This document shows, piece by piece, positions 9,310-16,916 of a stretch of DNA of 64,000 nucleotides. The stretch comes from Kordia sp965283645. GTDB taxonomy: Bacteria > Bacteroidota > Bacteroidia > Flavobacteriales > Flavobacteriaceae. Both the position numbers and the translations under genes were made by a program. The notes beneath the pieces are model-generated. The model was not told the DNA's origin and did no database searches. It saw only the letters and a list, made by a program, of their open reading frames with translations. The DNA lies in assembly GCF_965283645.1 (NCBI RefSeq), contig NZ_CBDIPG010000001.1, forward strand, positions 3,844,001 to 3,908,000, read 5' to 3'. Each line of letters opens with the position of its first letter. The stretch's first letter is position 1.

Positions 9310-9588
9310 TTATATATCTGCAATTTCGCATTCTGTTAATACTTGACTGCATACTTGCGTTTCCGGAGGTCCACTAGATTTGAATGTTCCTCCACCATCT
9401 CCACCTTGATAGGTGTTTGATGTGGAATTACAATCTATATCATTATCAAATGAAATTGTCTGCGTACAAGTGTCTCCTGCGCTATTACAACCTTGACTTG
9501 CGCCCAAACATCCACTTGAACCACCGTTAAGCAATTGCAAGTTTCTAAGTGATACAATACGGACTTTGTTTAAGTTTAACTTTTTCAT
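9310..9588 (-). CDS. RiPP-like precursor peptide with GG leader (copy 1)
   Basis: 92 residues. The leader (1-23) is basic and Leu/Asn-rich (LNLNKVRIVSLRNLQLLNGG) and ends in Gly-Gly at 22-23, as in Bacteroidota class I lanthipeptide-type or double-glycine precursors. The core has six Cys (27, 34, 41, 53, 80, 87) and many Ser/Thr. The module STSNTYQGGDGGG and the tail C-x3-LTEC-E are nearly identical to the peptide encoded at 9776-10045. No LanB, LanC, radical-SAM or C39 transporter gene is visible in the window, so maturation enzymes would act in trans. The leader type is from family knowledge; lanthionine formation is inferred. Confidence 0.75.
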   Translation of the reverse strand: MKKLNLNKVRIVSLRNLQLLNGGSSGCLGASQGCNSAGDTCTQTISFDNDIDCNSTSNTYQGGDGGGTFKSSGPPETQVCSQVLTECEIADI

Positions 9589-9661
9589 ACTATTTCTGTT
9601 TTAGTTAAGGGAAATATTTTTTAACAATCCTACAGGTTTTGCGAAGCTAGTATAACAAACA

Positions 9662-9669
9662 CAAATTTA
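9662..9669 (-). promoter_or_regulatory. Putative -7 box of peptide copy 1
   Basis: CAAATTTA on the plus strand reads TAAATTTG on the minus strand, 73 bases upstream of the ATG at 9588. Copy 2 has a similar box closer to its start. Confidence 0.4.
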
Positions 9670-9704
9670 TAGGTATGTGATTTTCTTGAAAATTCATCAA
9701 AAGA

Positions 9705-9742
9705 AATCTCCCAATATTCAATGTGTGAATCCTTGGGAGATT
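9705..9742 (-). terminator. Hairpin terminator after peptide copy 2
   Basis: AATCTCCCAA pairs with TTGGGAGATT, extended by an inner ATTCA/TGAAT stem. It lies downstream of the stop at 9776 on the minus strand and separates the two peptide genes. The T run is weak. Confidence 0.6.
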
Positions 9743-9775
9743 CTCCAATTTAAAGAATAATAATAATTATTATTA

Positions 9776-10045
9776 TTACATGTCTGCAAGTTCACATTCT
9801 GTGAGAACAGCACTACAAGTTTGTGTTGGTGGAAGTGTACCTGATCTGAATGATCCTCCACCATCTCCACCTTGATACGTATTGGAAGTTGAGCCACATG
9901 CATTCACATCATATGAAGTTGGATCTGGTATTGTATCCGTTTGTATACAACTAATATCTGTCTCAGCTCCACCTTTGAGTATTTGTAAGTTTCTTAATGA
10001 TACAACACGTACTTTGTTTAGGTCTAATTTTCTCTTCTTTTTCAT
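9776..10045 (-). CDS. RiPP-like precursor peptide with GG leader (copy 2)
   Basis: 89 residues and a paralogue of the peptide ending at 9588. The leader LDLNKVRVVSLRNLQILKGG ends in Gly-Gly at 25-26. The core carries four Cys (33, 50, 77, 84), against six in copy 1. The conserved block GSTSNTYQGGDGGGSFRS and the tail LTECELADM are kept, while the first part of the core is different. Conserved leader and tail around a variable core is the usual pattern of diversifying RiPP families. The adjacent TPR-AraC regulator (10138-11889) lies upstream on the same strand. No modifying enzyme is nearby. Confidence 0.75.
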   Translation of the reverse strand: MKKKRKLDLNKVRVVSLRNLQILKGGAETDISCIQTDTIPDPTSYDVNACGSTSNTYQGGDGGGSFRSGTLPPTQTCSAVLTECELADM

Positions 10046-10081
10046 ACTATTTCTGTTTTAGTTAAGGGAATTATTCTGGAA

Positions 10082-10089
10082 CAAACATA
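10082..10089 (-). promoter_or_regulatory. Putative -7 box of peptide copy 2
   Basis: CAAACATA on the plus strand reads TATGTTTG on the minus strand and lies 36 bases upstream of the ATG at 10045. Confidence 0.5.
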
Positions 10090-10137
10090 TACTCTTTACA
10101 GGGCTTGCGCAAGGAAAGTAAGTCTATATTCATGAAT

Positions 10138-11889
10138 TTACGCCGCATTTTGGGCTTGTTCGGTCAATTTTTTAATAAAGTAAGACGGATAGATTCCGTT
10201 GATCTTTTTAAATGATTTTGAGAAGGCTTCTGAGGACTTATAACCTACATCTTTTGCAATAGATTTTATGGTATACGAACGAAATCTACTGTCTTCTTTT
10301 AAACGTTCTGTGGCATAATCAATTCGTAATTCTGAAAGATATTCTGGAAATTTTTTCTGCCTATAATCGTTAATAATAATAGATGCATACGAAGCATTAG
10401 TCCCCATTTTTTTAGCAAGCCATGCAATGGTGCAATTTTGATCTAAAAATACTTGTTGCTGTTCTAACTTTTCTAGTTTTTGCAATAATTCTTGTGCTTT
10501 TTCTTCTGGAATTAATTTTTTACGATCAATCTTTTTAGGTTTCGATACAGGTTTTAGTTTTTTAACACTTGTAGATTTGTTCAGTAACGCTTCAAATCGT
10601 TTCTGATTTTGATATGATTTATATCTAAAATATCCGAAAAGAAACAAAATAAGTAAAATCAATATGATGATAATTATTTTTGTACTACTCAGCATTTCTT
10701 TCTGATCATTGGACTCCTGAGTTAAATCTTTAATCTGTGATTCAAGCAAATCAATATCATACAACTCATAAATAGTACTGATAACATCTAACTTTCGATC
10801 GTCATTTTTTTCGTTCAACGCTACAAATTTTTCATAATTCTCTTTTGCTTTTTCGTAATTTCCTAAAGCGTCATACGATTTTGCCAAAATAGGATAAGAA
10901 TTTTGTAGTTCAATAGAATTACTTTTTCCGAGTGTTATGACTGAATCTACCTTTTTTAATTCAAAAATGGCTTTATCATAGGCTTTCATGCCATAATGTA
11001 CTTGTCCTTTGATATAATGTAAATGAGGAATTAAGTCATTTAAATTTAAACTGTCAGCCGCTTTTGCTGTGGTTTCTAAATATTGAAACGCCTTGTCATA
11101 CTCTTTTAGTTTTGTGTAAATATTTGCATAGCCTGATAGTAAATACGTATGCTGATTTGGAAAGTCTTTTTCGGTAAGATCATACACTTTATCATAAATA
11201 TGCATTGCCGTATCATACTTTTTAAAAGCAATATAGTTTGTTCCTAAAGCAAGCAGTGAATTAATTCTTCCTGCTAACGCTCTCTCTGGTTTCTCTTTCT
11301 CCAATGAATCGCAAAGCTTTAAACTTAAATTTAAAACCTTTAGTGCATCTTTCTTATCGCCTGTATCTAACTTAATTAGCCCAATATTATTTAATATAAA
11401 AGCCTCTCTGTCATAATCTTGCAGTTCTCGTGCAATTTTTAACTCTTTAATAGCATATTTCAAAGAGTTTTCATAATCGCCCATAAAGAAATATGCTCGT
11501 GCAATACTTCTATAAAAAAAACATAAAATTTGCCCTTTATAACCTCTAGCCTGTGCTAAATTTAACCCTTTGGTTGCGTACGCTAGCGAAGTTTCATATG
11601 CTCCGTTAGAAAGGGCAATGAGACTGTAGTAATGATATGTTCTAATAATATCTAAATGTGAGTTTGTATCCTGTGCTTTTTCTAAAAGAGCATTGGTATA
11701 CACAATAGCATCATCATAAGTTTCTGTGTCAAAAAGATGCGCTTTAATGATGCGGTTTAATTGCAAACTAGTTTTAACATGTAAAGAGTCGGGCGTGCTT
11801 GAGAAATCTTCTAAAGCAACTTGTGCAAAAGAAACTGTTGAAACCAACAAAAGTAAAAGTGTTAGGGGAAATCGTAAAAGTTTTTTCAT
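10138..11889 (-). CDS. TPR-containing membrane AraC-family regulator
   Basis: About 583 residues from the ATG at 11889 (an in-frame ATG lies two codons earlier). A signal peptide (ending SFAQ) is followed by tetratricopeptide repeats at about 50-370 (for example YKGQILCFFYRSIARAYFFM, YDKAFQYLETTAKAADSLN). A single membrane helix (about 395-415, IIIIILILLILFLFGYF) leads to a cytoplasmic coiled coil and a C-terminal AraC helix-turn-helix (about 475-580, TIKSIAKDVGYKSSEAFSKS). This layout is common in Flavobacteriia, with TPRs sensing outside the membrane and DNA binding inside. It is adjacent to the two precursor peptides and is a candidate regulator of them. That link is inferred from position only. 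Confidence 0.85.
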   Translation of the reverse strand: MKKLLRFPLTLLLLLVSTVSFAQVALEDFSSTPDSLHVKTSLQLNRIIKAHLFDTETYDDAIVYTNALLEKAQDTNSHLDIIRTYHYYSLIALSNGAYETSLAYATKGLNLAQARGYKGQILCFFYRSIARAYFFMGDYENSLKYAIKELKIARELQDYDREAFILNNIGLIKLDTGDKKDALKVLNLSLKLCDSLEKEKPERALAGRINSLLALGTNYIAFKKYDTAMHIYDKVYDLTEKDFPNQHTYLLSGYANIYTKLKEYDKAFQYLETTAKAADSLNLNDLIPHLHYIKGQVHYGMKAYDKAIFELKKVDSVITLGKSNSIELQNSYPILAKSYDALGNYEKAKENYEKFVALNEKNDDRKLDVISTIYELYDIDLLESQIKDLTQESNDQKEMLSSTKIIIIILILLILFLFGYFRYKSYQNQKRFEALLNKSTSVKKLKPVSKPKKIDRKKLIPEEKAQELLQKLEKLEQQQVFLDQNCTIAWLAKKMGTNASYASIIINDYRQKKFPEYLSELRIDYATERLKEDSRFRSYTIKSIAKDVGYKSSEAFSKSFKKINGIYPSYFIKKLTEQAQNAA

Positions 11890-12183
11890 ATGCATACTAA
11901 AATAACGATTGGAAATATACTATATTTTAACAGTATGAAAAATCAAATACAGGCAAAAATAATAGCAATATTAATTTTTCATCAAAACATATGCCTTTCT
12001 ATTTGTTTTAATTCAAAATTTTAACATTTTTTTAATTTAAAACATATTCACCAACCTCAAAATATAATGAAACCTATAGTTTTCGATAAATTGCCATATC
12101 ATCTTCAAAATTGATCATAACAAGATTATATTGTACAATCAATCATTTCAATACAACAGCTTCTAATTCTAAACATTTCGCAG

Positions 12184-12191
12184 TATCTTTG
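12184..12191 (+). promoter_or_regulatory. -7 box of the Mrp/Nfu operon; gap 11890-12233 otherwise empty
   Basis: TATCTTTG is a perfect TAnnTTTG box 42 bases upstream of the Mrp GTG start. The rest of the 344-base divergent gap is AT-rich and shows no ORF or convincing hairpin. Confidence 0.6.
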
Positions 12192-12233
12192 TAATTTAGA
12201 ATCAATTTATATTATTGATAAAAATAACATTCC

Positions 12234-13361
12234 GTGAAAATAGAAAAAAAAGATATACAAATTGCATTAAGTACTATCACTGTTCCTGGTGAAGGCGCTA
12301 ATATGGTTGCCAGTGGAGCCGTACGAAATATTATGACATTTGCAGATGAAATTGTAGTGGATATTGTCATCACAAACCCAGCGTTACAAGCCAAGAAAAA
12401 AGTAGAATCAGAAATCATTTCTGTACTACGTGAAAAAGTATATGCCGATGCCAAAGTGAAAGTAAACACGAAGGTAGAAGCACCTGAAAAACCGCAAATA
12501 AAAGGAAAGCAATTGCCAAATATCAAAAATATTGTAGCAATAGCTTCAGGTAAAGGTGGTGTAGGAAAATCTACGGTAACAGCAAATATTGCAGTTACTT
12601 TAGCAAATATGGGCTTCAAAGTAGGTGTGCTAGATGCTGATATTTACGGACCATCAATGCCAATAATGTTTGATGTTGAAGGAGAAAAACCACTAGCTGT
12701 AAAAGTTGACAATGTTTCAAAAATGAAACCTGTGGAAAGTTATGGTGTAAAAATTCTTTCTATCGGATTCTTCACAAAACCAAATCAAGCAGTCGTTTGG
12801 CGTGGACCAATGGCGAGCAAAGCTTTAAATCAAATGATTTTTGATGCCGCTTGGGACGAATTAGATTTCTTACTATTAGATCTTCCTCCAGGAACAGGAG
12901 ACATTCACTTAAGCATCATGCAATCATTACCGTTAACAGGAGCTGTTGTGGTAAGTACACCACAAAATGTTGCCTTAGCTGATGCTAAAAAAGGGGTGGC
13001 AATGTTTCAACAAGAAAGTATAAACGTTCCTGTATTGGGAATTATAGAAAATATGGCGTACTTTACTCCTGAAGAGTTGCCAGATAACAAATACTACATC
13101 TTTGGAAAAGAAGGTGCTAAAAACTTAGCCGCAGATATAGATGTGCCATTTTTAGGAGAAATTCCATTAGTGCAAAGTATTCGTGAAGCTGGTGATGTTG
13201 GACGACCTGCAGCAATGCAAACAGCTACAGTAACAGAAGCCGCTTTTGAAGAGTTAACTCGAAATGTAGTGCAAGAAGTGGTAAATAGAAACGAAAGTTT
13301 ACCTGCTACGGAAGTTATTAAAATTACAACAATGGCTGGATGTTCAGCTGTTAAAAAATAA
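12234..13361 (+). CDS. Mrp/NBP35-family P-loop ATPase (Fe-S cluster carrier)
   Basis: 375 residues with a GTG start. An N-terminal MIP18/DUF59 domain (about 1-85) is followed by a P-loop ATPase with the deviant Walker A motif SGKGGVGKST (105-114). Further ATPase motifs are LDADIYGPS, the Mrp signature WRGPMASKALNQM, and DLPPGTGDIHLS. The family carries or inserts Fe-S clusters. The CxxC pair that holds the bridging cluster in E. coli ApbC is absent: the equivalent stretch (MAYFTPEELPDNKYYIFG) has no Cys, and only one Cys remains near the C-terminus (MAGCSA). The Nfu gene starts 20 bases downstream, consistent with a cluster-assembly operon. Confidence 0.92.
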   Translation: MKIEKKDIQIALSTITVPGEGANMVASGAVRNIMTFADEIVVDIVITNPALQAKKKVESEIISVLREKVYADAKVKVNTKVEAPEKPQIKGKQLPNIKNIVAIASGKGGVGKSTVTANIAVTLANMGFKVGVLDADIYGPSMPIMFDVEGEKPLAVKVDNVSKMKPVESYGVKILSIGFFTKPNQAVVWRGPMASKALNQMIFDAAWDELDFLLLDLPPGTGDIHLSIMQSLPLTGAVVVSTPQNVALADAKKGVAMFQQESINVPVLGIIENMAYFTPEELPDNKYYIFGKEGAKNLAADIDVPFLGEIPLVQSIREAGDVGRPAAMQTATVTEAAFEELTRNVVQEVVNRNESLPATEVIKITTMAGCSAVKK

Positions 13362-13380
13362 ACACGTAAACAAGATACAG

Positions 13381-13623
13381 ATGACAAGTGAAGAAATAAA
13401 AGACAGCGTAGAAAAGGCACTTGACGAAATTCGCCCTTTTCTTCAAAGTGATGGTGGCGATATCAGACTCGTTGGTATTGAAAATGATAATACGTTGGTA
13501 AAAGTTCAGTTAGAAGGAGCTTGCGTCGGATGTAGTGTAAACCAAATGACACTAAAATCAGGTGTTGAAATGACAATCAAAAAACATGTGCCGCAAATTG
13601 AAAAAGTAATCAGTGTAGAATAA
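13381..13623 (+). CDS. NifU C-terminal (Nfu)-type Fe-S scaffold
   Basis: 80 residues that make up just an Nfu domain. The cluster-binding CxxC is C48-V-G-C51 in EGACVGCSVNQMTL. The N-terminal part contains the conserved SDGGDIRLVGI stretch. The protein binds a [4Fe-4S] cluster between two monomers and passes it to client proteins. It is co-transcribed with the Mrp ATPase upstream (20-base gap) and lies near the ferredoxin reductase and ferredoxin. Confidence 0.93.
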   Translation: MTSEEIKDSVEKALDEIRPFLQSDGGDIRLVGIENDNTLVKVQLEGACVGCSVNQMTLKSGVEMTIKKHVPQIEKVISVE

Positions 13624-13659
13624 CTGACACATGTCATAAAAAGACACACGCGAACACAT

Positions 13660-13667
13660 TATTTTTG
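13660..13667 (+). promoter_or_regulatory. Putative -7 box of the ferredoxin reductase gene
   Basis: TATTTTTG fits TAnnTTTG and lies 24 bases upstream of the ATG at 13691. Confidence 0.5.
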
Positions 13668-13690
13668 TATCAGATTATAGTAAAGAAAAA

Positions 13691-14746
13691 ATGATTAAAA
13701 CCGATATACTCATCATTGGTGCAGGTCCAACAGGACTTTTTACCGTTTTTGAAGCAGGATTATTAAAATTAAAATGTCACTTAATAGACGCATTGCCGCA
13801 ACCAGGTGGACAATGTTCAGAAATATATCCCAAAAAACCAATTTATGATATTCCAGGATATCCAGAAGTATTAGCAGGTGATTTGGTAGACAATTTAATG
13901 AAGCAAATTGAGCCGTTTGAACCTACATTTACGCTAGGGGAACGCGCTGAAACTATTGAGAAATTAGACGATGGAACATTCATCGTAACTACAAATAAAG
14001 GAACAAAACATCATGCACCAATTGTTGCCATTGCTGGCGGATTGGGAAGTTTTGAGCCAAGAAAACCACCAATTCAAAACTTAACAAACTACGAAGATAA
14101 AGGTGTTGAATACATCATTCGTGATCCAGAAATTTATCGTGATAAAAAAGTGGTGATTGCTGGTGGTGGCGATTCTGCGCTCGATTGGAGTATCTTTTTA
14201 ACAGATGTTGCTTCGGAAGTAACCTTAGTTCACAGACGAACGGAATTCCGTGGTGCGCTAGATTCTGTTGAAAAAGTACAGGAATTGAAGAATATTGGGA
14301 AAATCAACCTCATTACACCTGCGGAAATTACAGGAATTCATGGAGAAAATTATGTAACTGGTGTTGAGGTTACCAAAAAAGGAGAAGATTCGTTTACCTT
14401 AGAAACCGATCATTTCATTCCACTATTCGGATTGGCACCAAAATTAGGTCCTATTGCAGATTGGGGATTAGAAATTGAAAAGAATGCTATAAAAGTTGAT
14501 AATACGTTAGACTATCAAACCAACATTCCAGGAATTTATGCCATTGGTGATGTAAACACCTATCCAGGAAAGTTAAAATTGATTCTTTGCGGATTTCACG
14601 AAGCTACGTTAATGTGTCAAAGTGCATATCAACGGATATTTCCAGACAAAAAATATGTCATGAAATACACAACTGTAAGCGGAATTGATGGTTTTGACGG
14701 AACTCGAAAAGAAGCGCCAAAAGCAGTTGTAAAAGCGATAAACTAA
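13691..14746 (+). CDS. Ferredoxin--NADP+ reductase, thioredoxin-reductase-like type
   Basis: 351 residues. The FAD Rossmann motif is IIGAGPTGLF (about 6-15). The second nucleotide-binding motif is VIAGGGDSALDW (about 155-166). A C-terminal FAD loop reads IYAIGDVNTYPGKLKL. The CxxC redox pair of thioredoxin reductase is missing, which assigns it to the bacterial TrxR-like FNR type. It should move electrons between NADPH and ferredoxin. The [2Fe-2S] ferredoxin encoded 283 bases downstream is the likely partner. Two hairpins lie in between. Confidence 0.88.
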   Translation: MIKTDILIIGAGPTGLFTVFEAGLLKLKCHLIDALPQPGGQCSEIYPKKPIYDIPGYPEVLAGDLVDNLMKQIEPFEPTFTLGERAETIEKLDDGTFIVTTNKGTKHHAPIVAIAGGLGSFEPRKPPIQNLTNYEDKGVEYIIRDPEIYRDKKVVIAGGGDSALDWSIFLTDVASEVTLVHRRTEFRGALDSVEKVQELKNIGKINLITPAEITGIHGENYVTGVEVTKKGEDSFTLETDHFIPLFGLAPKLGPIADWGLEIEKNAIKVDNTLDYQTNIPGIYAIGDVNTYPGKLKLILCGFHEATLMCQSAYQRIFPDKKYVMKYTTVSGIDGFDGTRKEAPKAVVKAIN

Positions 14747-14861
14747 GGTTTTTGTAAAAGAAAATAGTTTCTCGGTAACTCGTTCTTTTTCTGAAGTATA
14801 GAAAAGGTTTTGCGTTAATAATTTTCGAAACCTTGGAGAAAATTTAGTAAAAGTTTTTCGG

Positions 14862-14889
14862 TTTTAGTTTTCGGCTGAGAAAACTAAAA
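14862..14889. other. Intergenic hairpin 1 between reductase and ferredoxin genes
   Basis: An 11-bp perfect stem (TTTTAGTTTTC with GAAAACTAAAA) has loop GGCTGA. It could be a weak terminator or attenuator between the two genes. Confidence 0.55.
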
Positions 14890-14926
14890 ATACCTGCCAG
14901 AAAAAGCGCATTTTCTTTTGTTTCTG

Positions 14927-14950
14927 TTTTCTTTGTGCGAGCAAAGAAAA
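14927..14950. other. Intergenic hairpin 2 between reductase and ferredoxin genes
   Basis: A 9-bp perfect stem (TTTTCTTTG with CAAAGAAAA) has loop TGCGAG. It lies 80 bases upstream of the ferredoxin start. Confidence 0.5.
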
Positions 14951-15029
14951 TGAAAATTAGGAATAATAAATTTACTGTGAAATCAAAATACAGTTGATTA
15001 AACTAAATTAATATTAAAGTAATAATTCC

Positions 15030-15365
15030 ATGTCACAACAAGACATCACACTAAAAATAACAGACAGAGAAGGCGTTTTACACGAAGTAGTTGCGCCAAC
15101 GGATATGGCAATGAACCTTATGGAAATTGTACGCTCGTACGAATTAGCGCCAGAAGGAACTATTGGTATTTGTGGCGGAATGGCAATGTGTGCTTCGTGT
15201 CAATGTTATGTACATTCTGAGCATGAATTACCCGAAATGAGCGTTGATGAAGACATGATGCTTGCAGAAGCGTTTCACGTGGAAGATAACAGCAGACTTG
15301 GTTGTCAAATTCAAATGACGCCAGAACTAGATGGTTTGGAGGTTGAGTTGGCGCCGGAGAGTTGA
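15030..15365 (+). CDS. [2Fe-2S] ferredoxin, adrenodoxin-like
   Basis: 111 residues. The cluster ligands fit C48-x5-C54-x2-C57 and C92 (GICGGMAMCASCQCYV and RLGCQIQM), the pattern of vertebrate-type/ISC ferredoxins. The acidic helix EMSVDEDMMLAEA between ligands three and four is the usual partner-docking site. The upstream ferredoxin reductase probably reduces it, and the neighbouring Mrp and Nfu genes point to Fe-S cluster assembly as its use. Confidence 0.92.
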   Translation: MSQQDITLKITDREGVLHEVVAPTDMAMNLMEIVRSYELAPEGTIGICGGMAMCASCQCYVHSEHELPEMSVDEDMMLAEAFHVEDNSRLGCQIQMTPELDGLEVELAPES

Positions 15366-15385
15366 ATGAATTGTAAGTGAAATGA

Positions 15386-16132
15386 TTATAATAACTTCAA
15401 ACTTAAAAATACAATTAAATATAGTATTGTTAAAAATTTCATGATGTTCACAATGTAATTTAGAAGAGTTTTTACTTTTTTCTTGTTATGTTTTGAATAA
15501 TTATAAATTACAAGTAAAATTATAAATAATACTACTAAAAATGTTATTGAGTATGCAAAATAATATATAAAATGATGGAAAAGATAATCTTTGTATCTAC
15601 CATCATCATATTTAACTTTTGAAACGTCTAATATTTTTCCAAGAATAGTAAAATTAGCATTACTACTACCTGTGTATATTATCTGAAAATTGAAACTAAA
15701 GTTAGGATCAAAATAATCCCAATTTACCTTTAAAGTATTAATGCCTTTAGGAGTTAATGAAAAATTTGCTATACTAGAATCTTTTTGTTTTATGATTTTA
15801 TAATCTAGAATTCTATTTTCACTACCAATCTGTAATTCTAAGTCTTTTCTAACATCACCTTTGTATACAGGAATATCTCCACTATTCCATAGCTTTCCAG
15901 TTAATAGATATACATTTTCAGTAAGTAAAATAGAATCTTTTTCAAATAATTTAATTTTTGGGGAAGAATTTTCACTATCATAAATTATTGATGAGGTTTG
16001 ATCAATTTGATATGATAAACTTTTTATTTTTTGACTTTTGAAAAAAAGAAAAACTGATAATATGAGAGAAGCAACAGTAAGAGTTAATGTTAGAATATTA
16101 AATGGTCTTCTAATTTCTTCTGTAAACTTCAT
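15386..16132 (-). CDS. Uncharacterised membrane protein
   Basis: 248 residues. One membrane helix at about 13-31 (ILTLTLTVASLILSVFLFF) is followed by a predicted extracytoplasmic beta-rich domain (about 35-170). Two C-terminal helices follow (about 185-208 and 225-246) with a Lys-rich loop (SKHNKKKVK). No catalytic motif was recognised. It is convergent with the ferredoxin gene and upstream of the XRE regulator gene on the same strand. Its very AT-rich codon use differs slightly from its neighbours and suggests accessory DNA. Confidence 0.7.
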   Translation of the reverse strand: MKFTEEIRRPFNILTLTLTVASLILSVFLFFKSQKIKSLSYQIDQTSSIIYDSENSSPKIKLFEKDSILLTENVYLLTGKLWNSGDIPVYKGDVRKDLELQIGSENRILDYKIIKQKDSSIANFSLTPKGINTLKVNWDYFDPNFSFNFQIIYTGSSNANFTILGKILDVSKVKYDDGRYKDYLFHHFIYYFAYSITFLVVLFIILLVIYNYSKHNKKKVKTLLNYIVNIMKFLTILYLIVFLSLKLL

Positions 16133-16188
16133 AAAGTATAAGATTATAATTTTTATTTATAGTAATTTCTTAAAATCAAAGCTAAGAT

Positions 16189-16413
16189 TTATAGATTTTC
16201 TAAAAGAAAACTCAAGTCAACTTCAAGGCCATCAGCAATTTTCTGTAAAGTTAATAAGCGCGGATTTGTTTTTCCATTTTCAATTGTATACAATTGCGTT
16301 CTGCTAATTCCAAAATGAAAGGCAAAAGACTTTTGGTCGAAACCTTTTAATTCTCTCAAGGTTTTGATGCGTTCTCCTAAATTTTTGAGGTATTTTTCTT
16401 CTTTTGTGTTCAC
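16189..16413 (-). CDS. XRE-family DNA-binding regulator
   Basis: About 74 residues from the GTG at 16411-16413. The frame is open upstream to 16503, but those codons are rich in Phe, Lys and Cys and overlap the divergent gene, so the GTG start (MNTKEEKYLKNLGERIKTLR) is preferred. The helix-turn-helix covers about 11-66: LRELKGFDQKSFAFHFGISR, then QLYTIENGKTNPRLLTLQKI. It is a single-domain repressor type. It is divergent from a SymE-like gene with 60 bases between the starts, and two palindromes lie there. This suggests that the XRE protein controls both genes. Confidence 0.82.
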   Translation of the reverse strand: MNTKEEKYLKNLGERIKTLRELKGFDQKSFAFHFGISRTQLYTIENGKTNPRLLTLQKIADGLEVDLSFLLENL

Positions 16414-16418
16414 TATAG

Positions 16419-16464
16419 CGAATTTCGATAAAAATTTTATATCTTGTGTTCGGAATAACGAACA
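16419..16464. promoter_or_regulatory. Palindromic operator region between XRE and symE-like genes
   Basis: A perfect inverted repeat, TGTTCG-N6-CGAACA (16447-16464), ends nine bases before the symE-like ATG. A second small palindrome, CGAA-T-TTCG (16419-16427), lies just upstream of the XRE start. Both contain the TTCG/CGAA half-site, as expected for a shared XRE operator. Binding is inferred. Confidence 0.6.
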
Positions 16465-16473
16465 TATTTTAAA

Positions 16474-16662
16474 ATGAAAAAGACTAGAAAACTCAAAATA
16501 CATTCTAAATTTAGAGAAAGAGAATATGATAGAATCATCATTCCCGAAATTCGATTGGCAGGAAAATGGCTTGAAAGCTTAGGGTTTATAGGAGGAAATG
16601 AAGTTATTATTCATCAACAAAAAAATAAATTAGTCATTACAATCTATAAAGAAAAAGTATAG
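16474..16662 (+). CDS. SymE-like toxin-family protein
   Basis: 62 residues, essentially the whole SymE domain. The diagnostic core RIIIPEIRLAGKWLESLGF followed by IGGNEVIIH and a final KLVITI strand matches the SymE pattern of E. coli (IP-I-LKG-WLE-AGF-TG). SymE is an SOS-induced AbrB-fold toxin silenced there by the antisense RNA SymR. Here the visible partner is a divergent XRE repressor gene with palindromes in the shared promoter. No obvious antisense promoter was found. A chromosomal toxin-regulator unit is inferred. Confidence 0.8.
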   Translation: MKKTRKLKIHSKFREREYDRIIIPEIRLAGKWLESLGFIGGNEVIIHQQKNKLVITIYKEKV

Positions 16663-16669
16663 TTTCGTC

Positions 16670-16690
16670 ATGCTGAACTGGATTCAGCAT
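16670..16690. repeat. Intergenic hairpin repeat (ATGCTGAA/TTCAGCAT)
   Basis: An 8-bp perfect stem with a five-base loop starts seven bases after the SymE-like stop. Related sequences occur at 35138-35157 and 35189-35209. It may also end the symE transcript. Confidence 0.55.
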
Positions 16691-16916
16691 CACACAAAAA
16701 GCTAAAAAAAGGATAATGAGGCACTGAATCAATACTGAATCAAGTGCAACACATGGTTTAGTGTGACGTAGATTTCTCGATAGTTCAGCTGCGTTTATCG
16801 AAGAACAACAAATCACAGATTCGCAACTCGAAAAGACGTTTTTGGATTCCAAACCGACTAAATACTACATAAAACCCTTCAAAAAATAGTTTATTTGGGT
16901 TGTTTATAGGATAAAA

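Larger units (their letters stand above)
9310..10068 (-). repeat. Tandem duplication of a RiPP gene unit
   Basis: Two units (9310-9615 and 9776-10072) share the same 5' leader on the minus strand (CCCTTAACTAAAACAGAAAT then AGTATG), similar leader codons, the GGDGGG module, a near-identical tail and a similar 3' AATTTAAAGAATAA segment. The cores between these blocks differ. Confidence 0.8.

Noticed and set aside
16414..16503. Longer N-terminus for the XRE regulator
   Set aside because: These codons overlap the symE-like start and its operator and give a Phe/Cys-rich stretch not found ahead of XRE domains.
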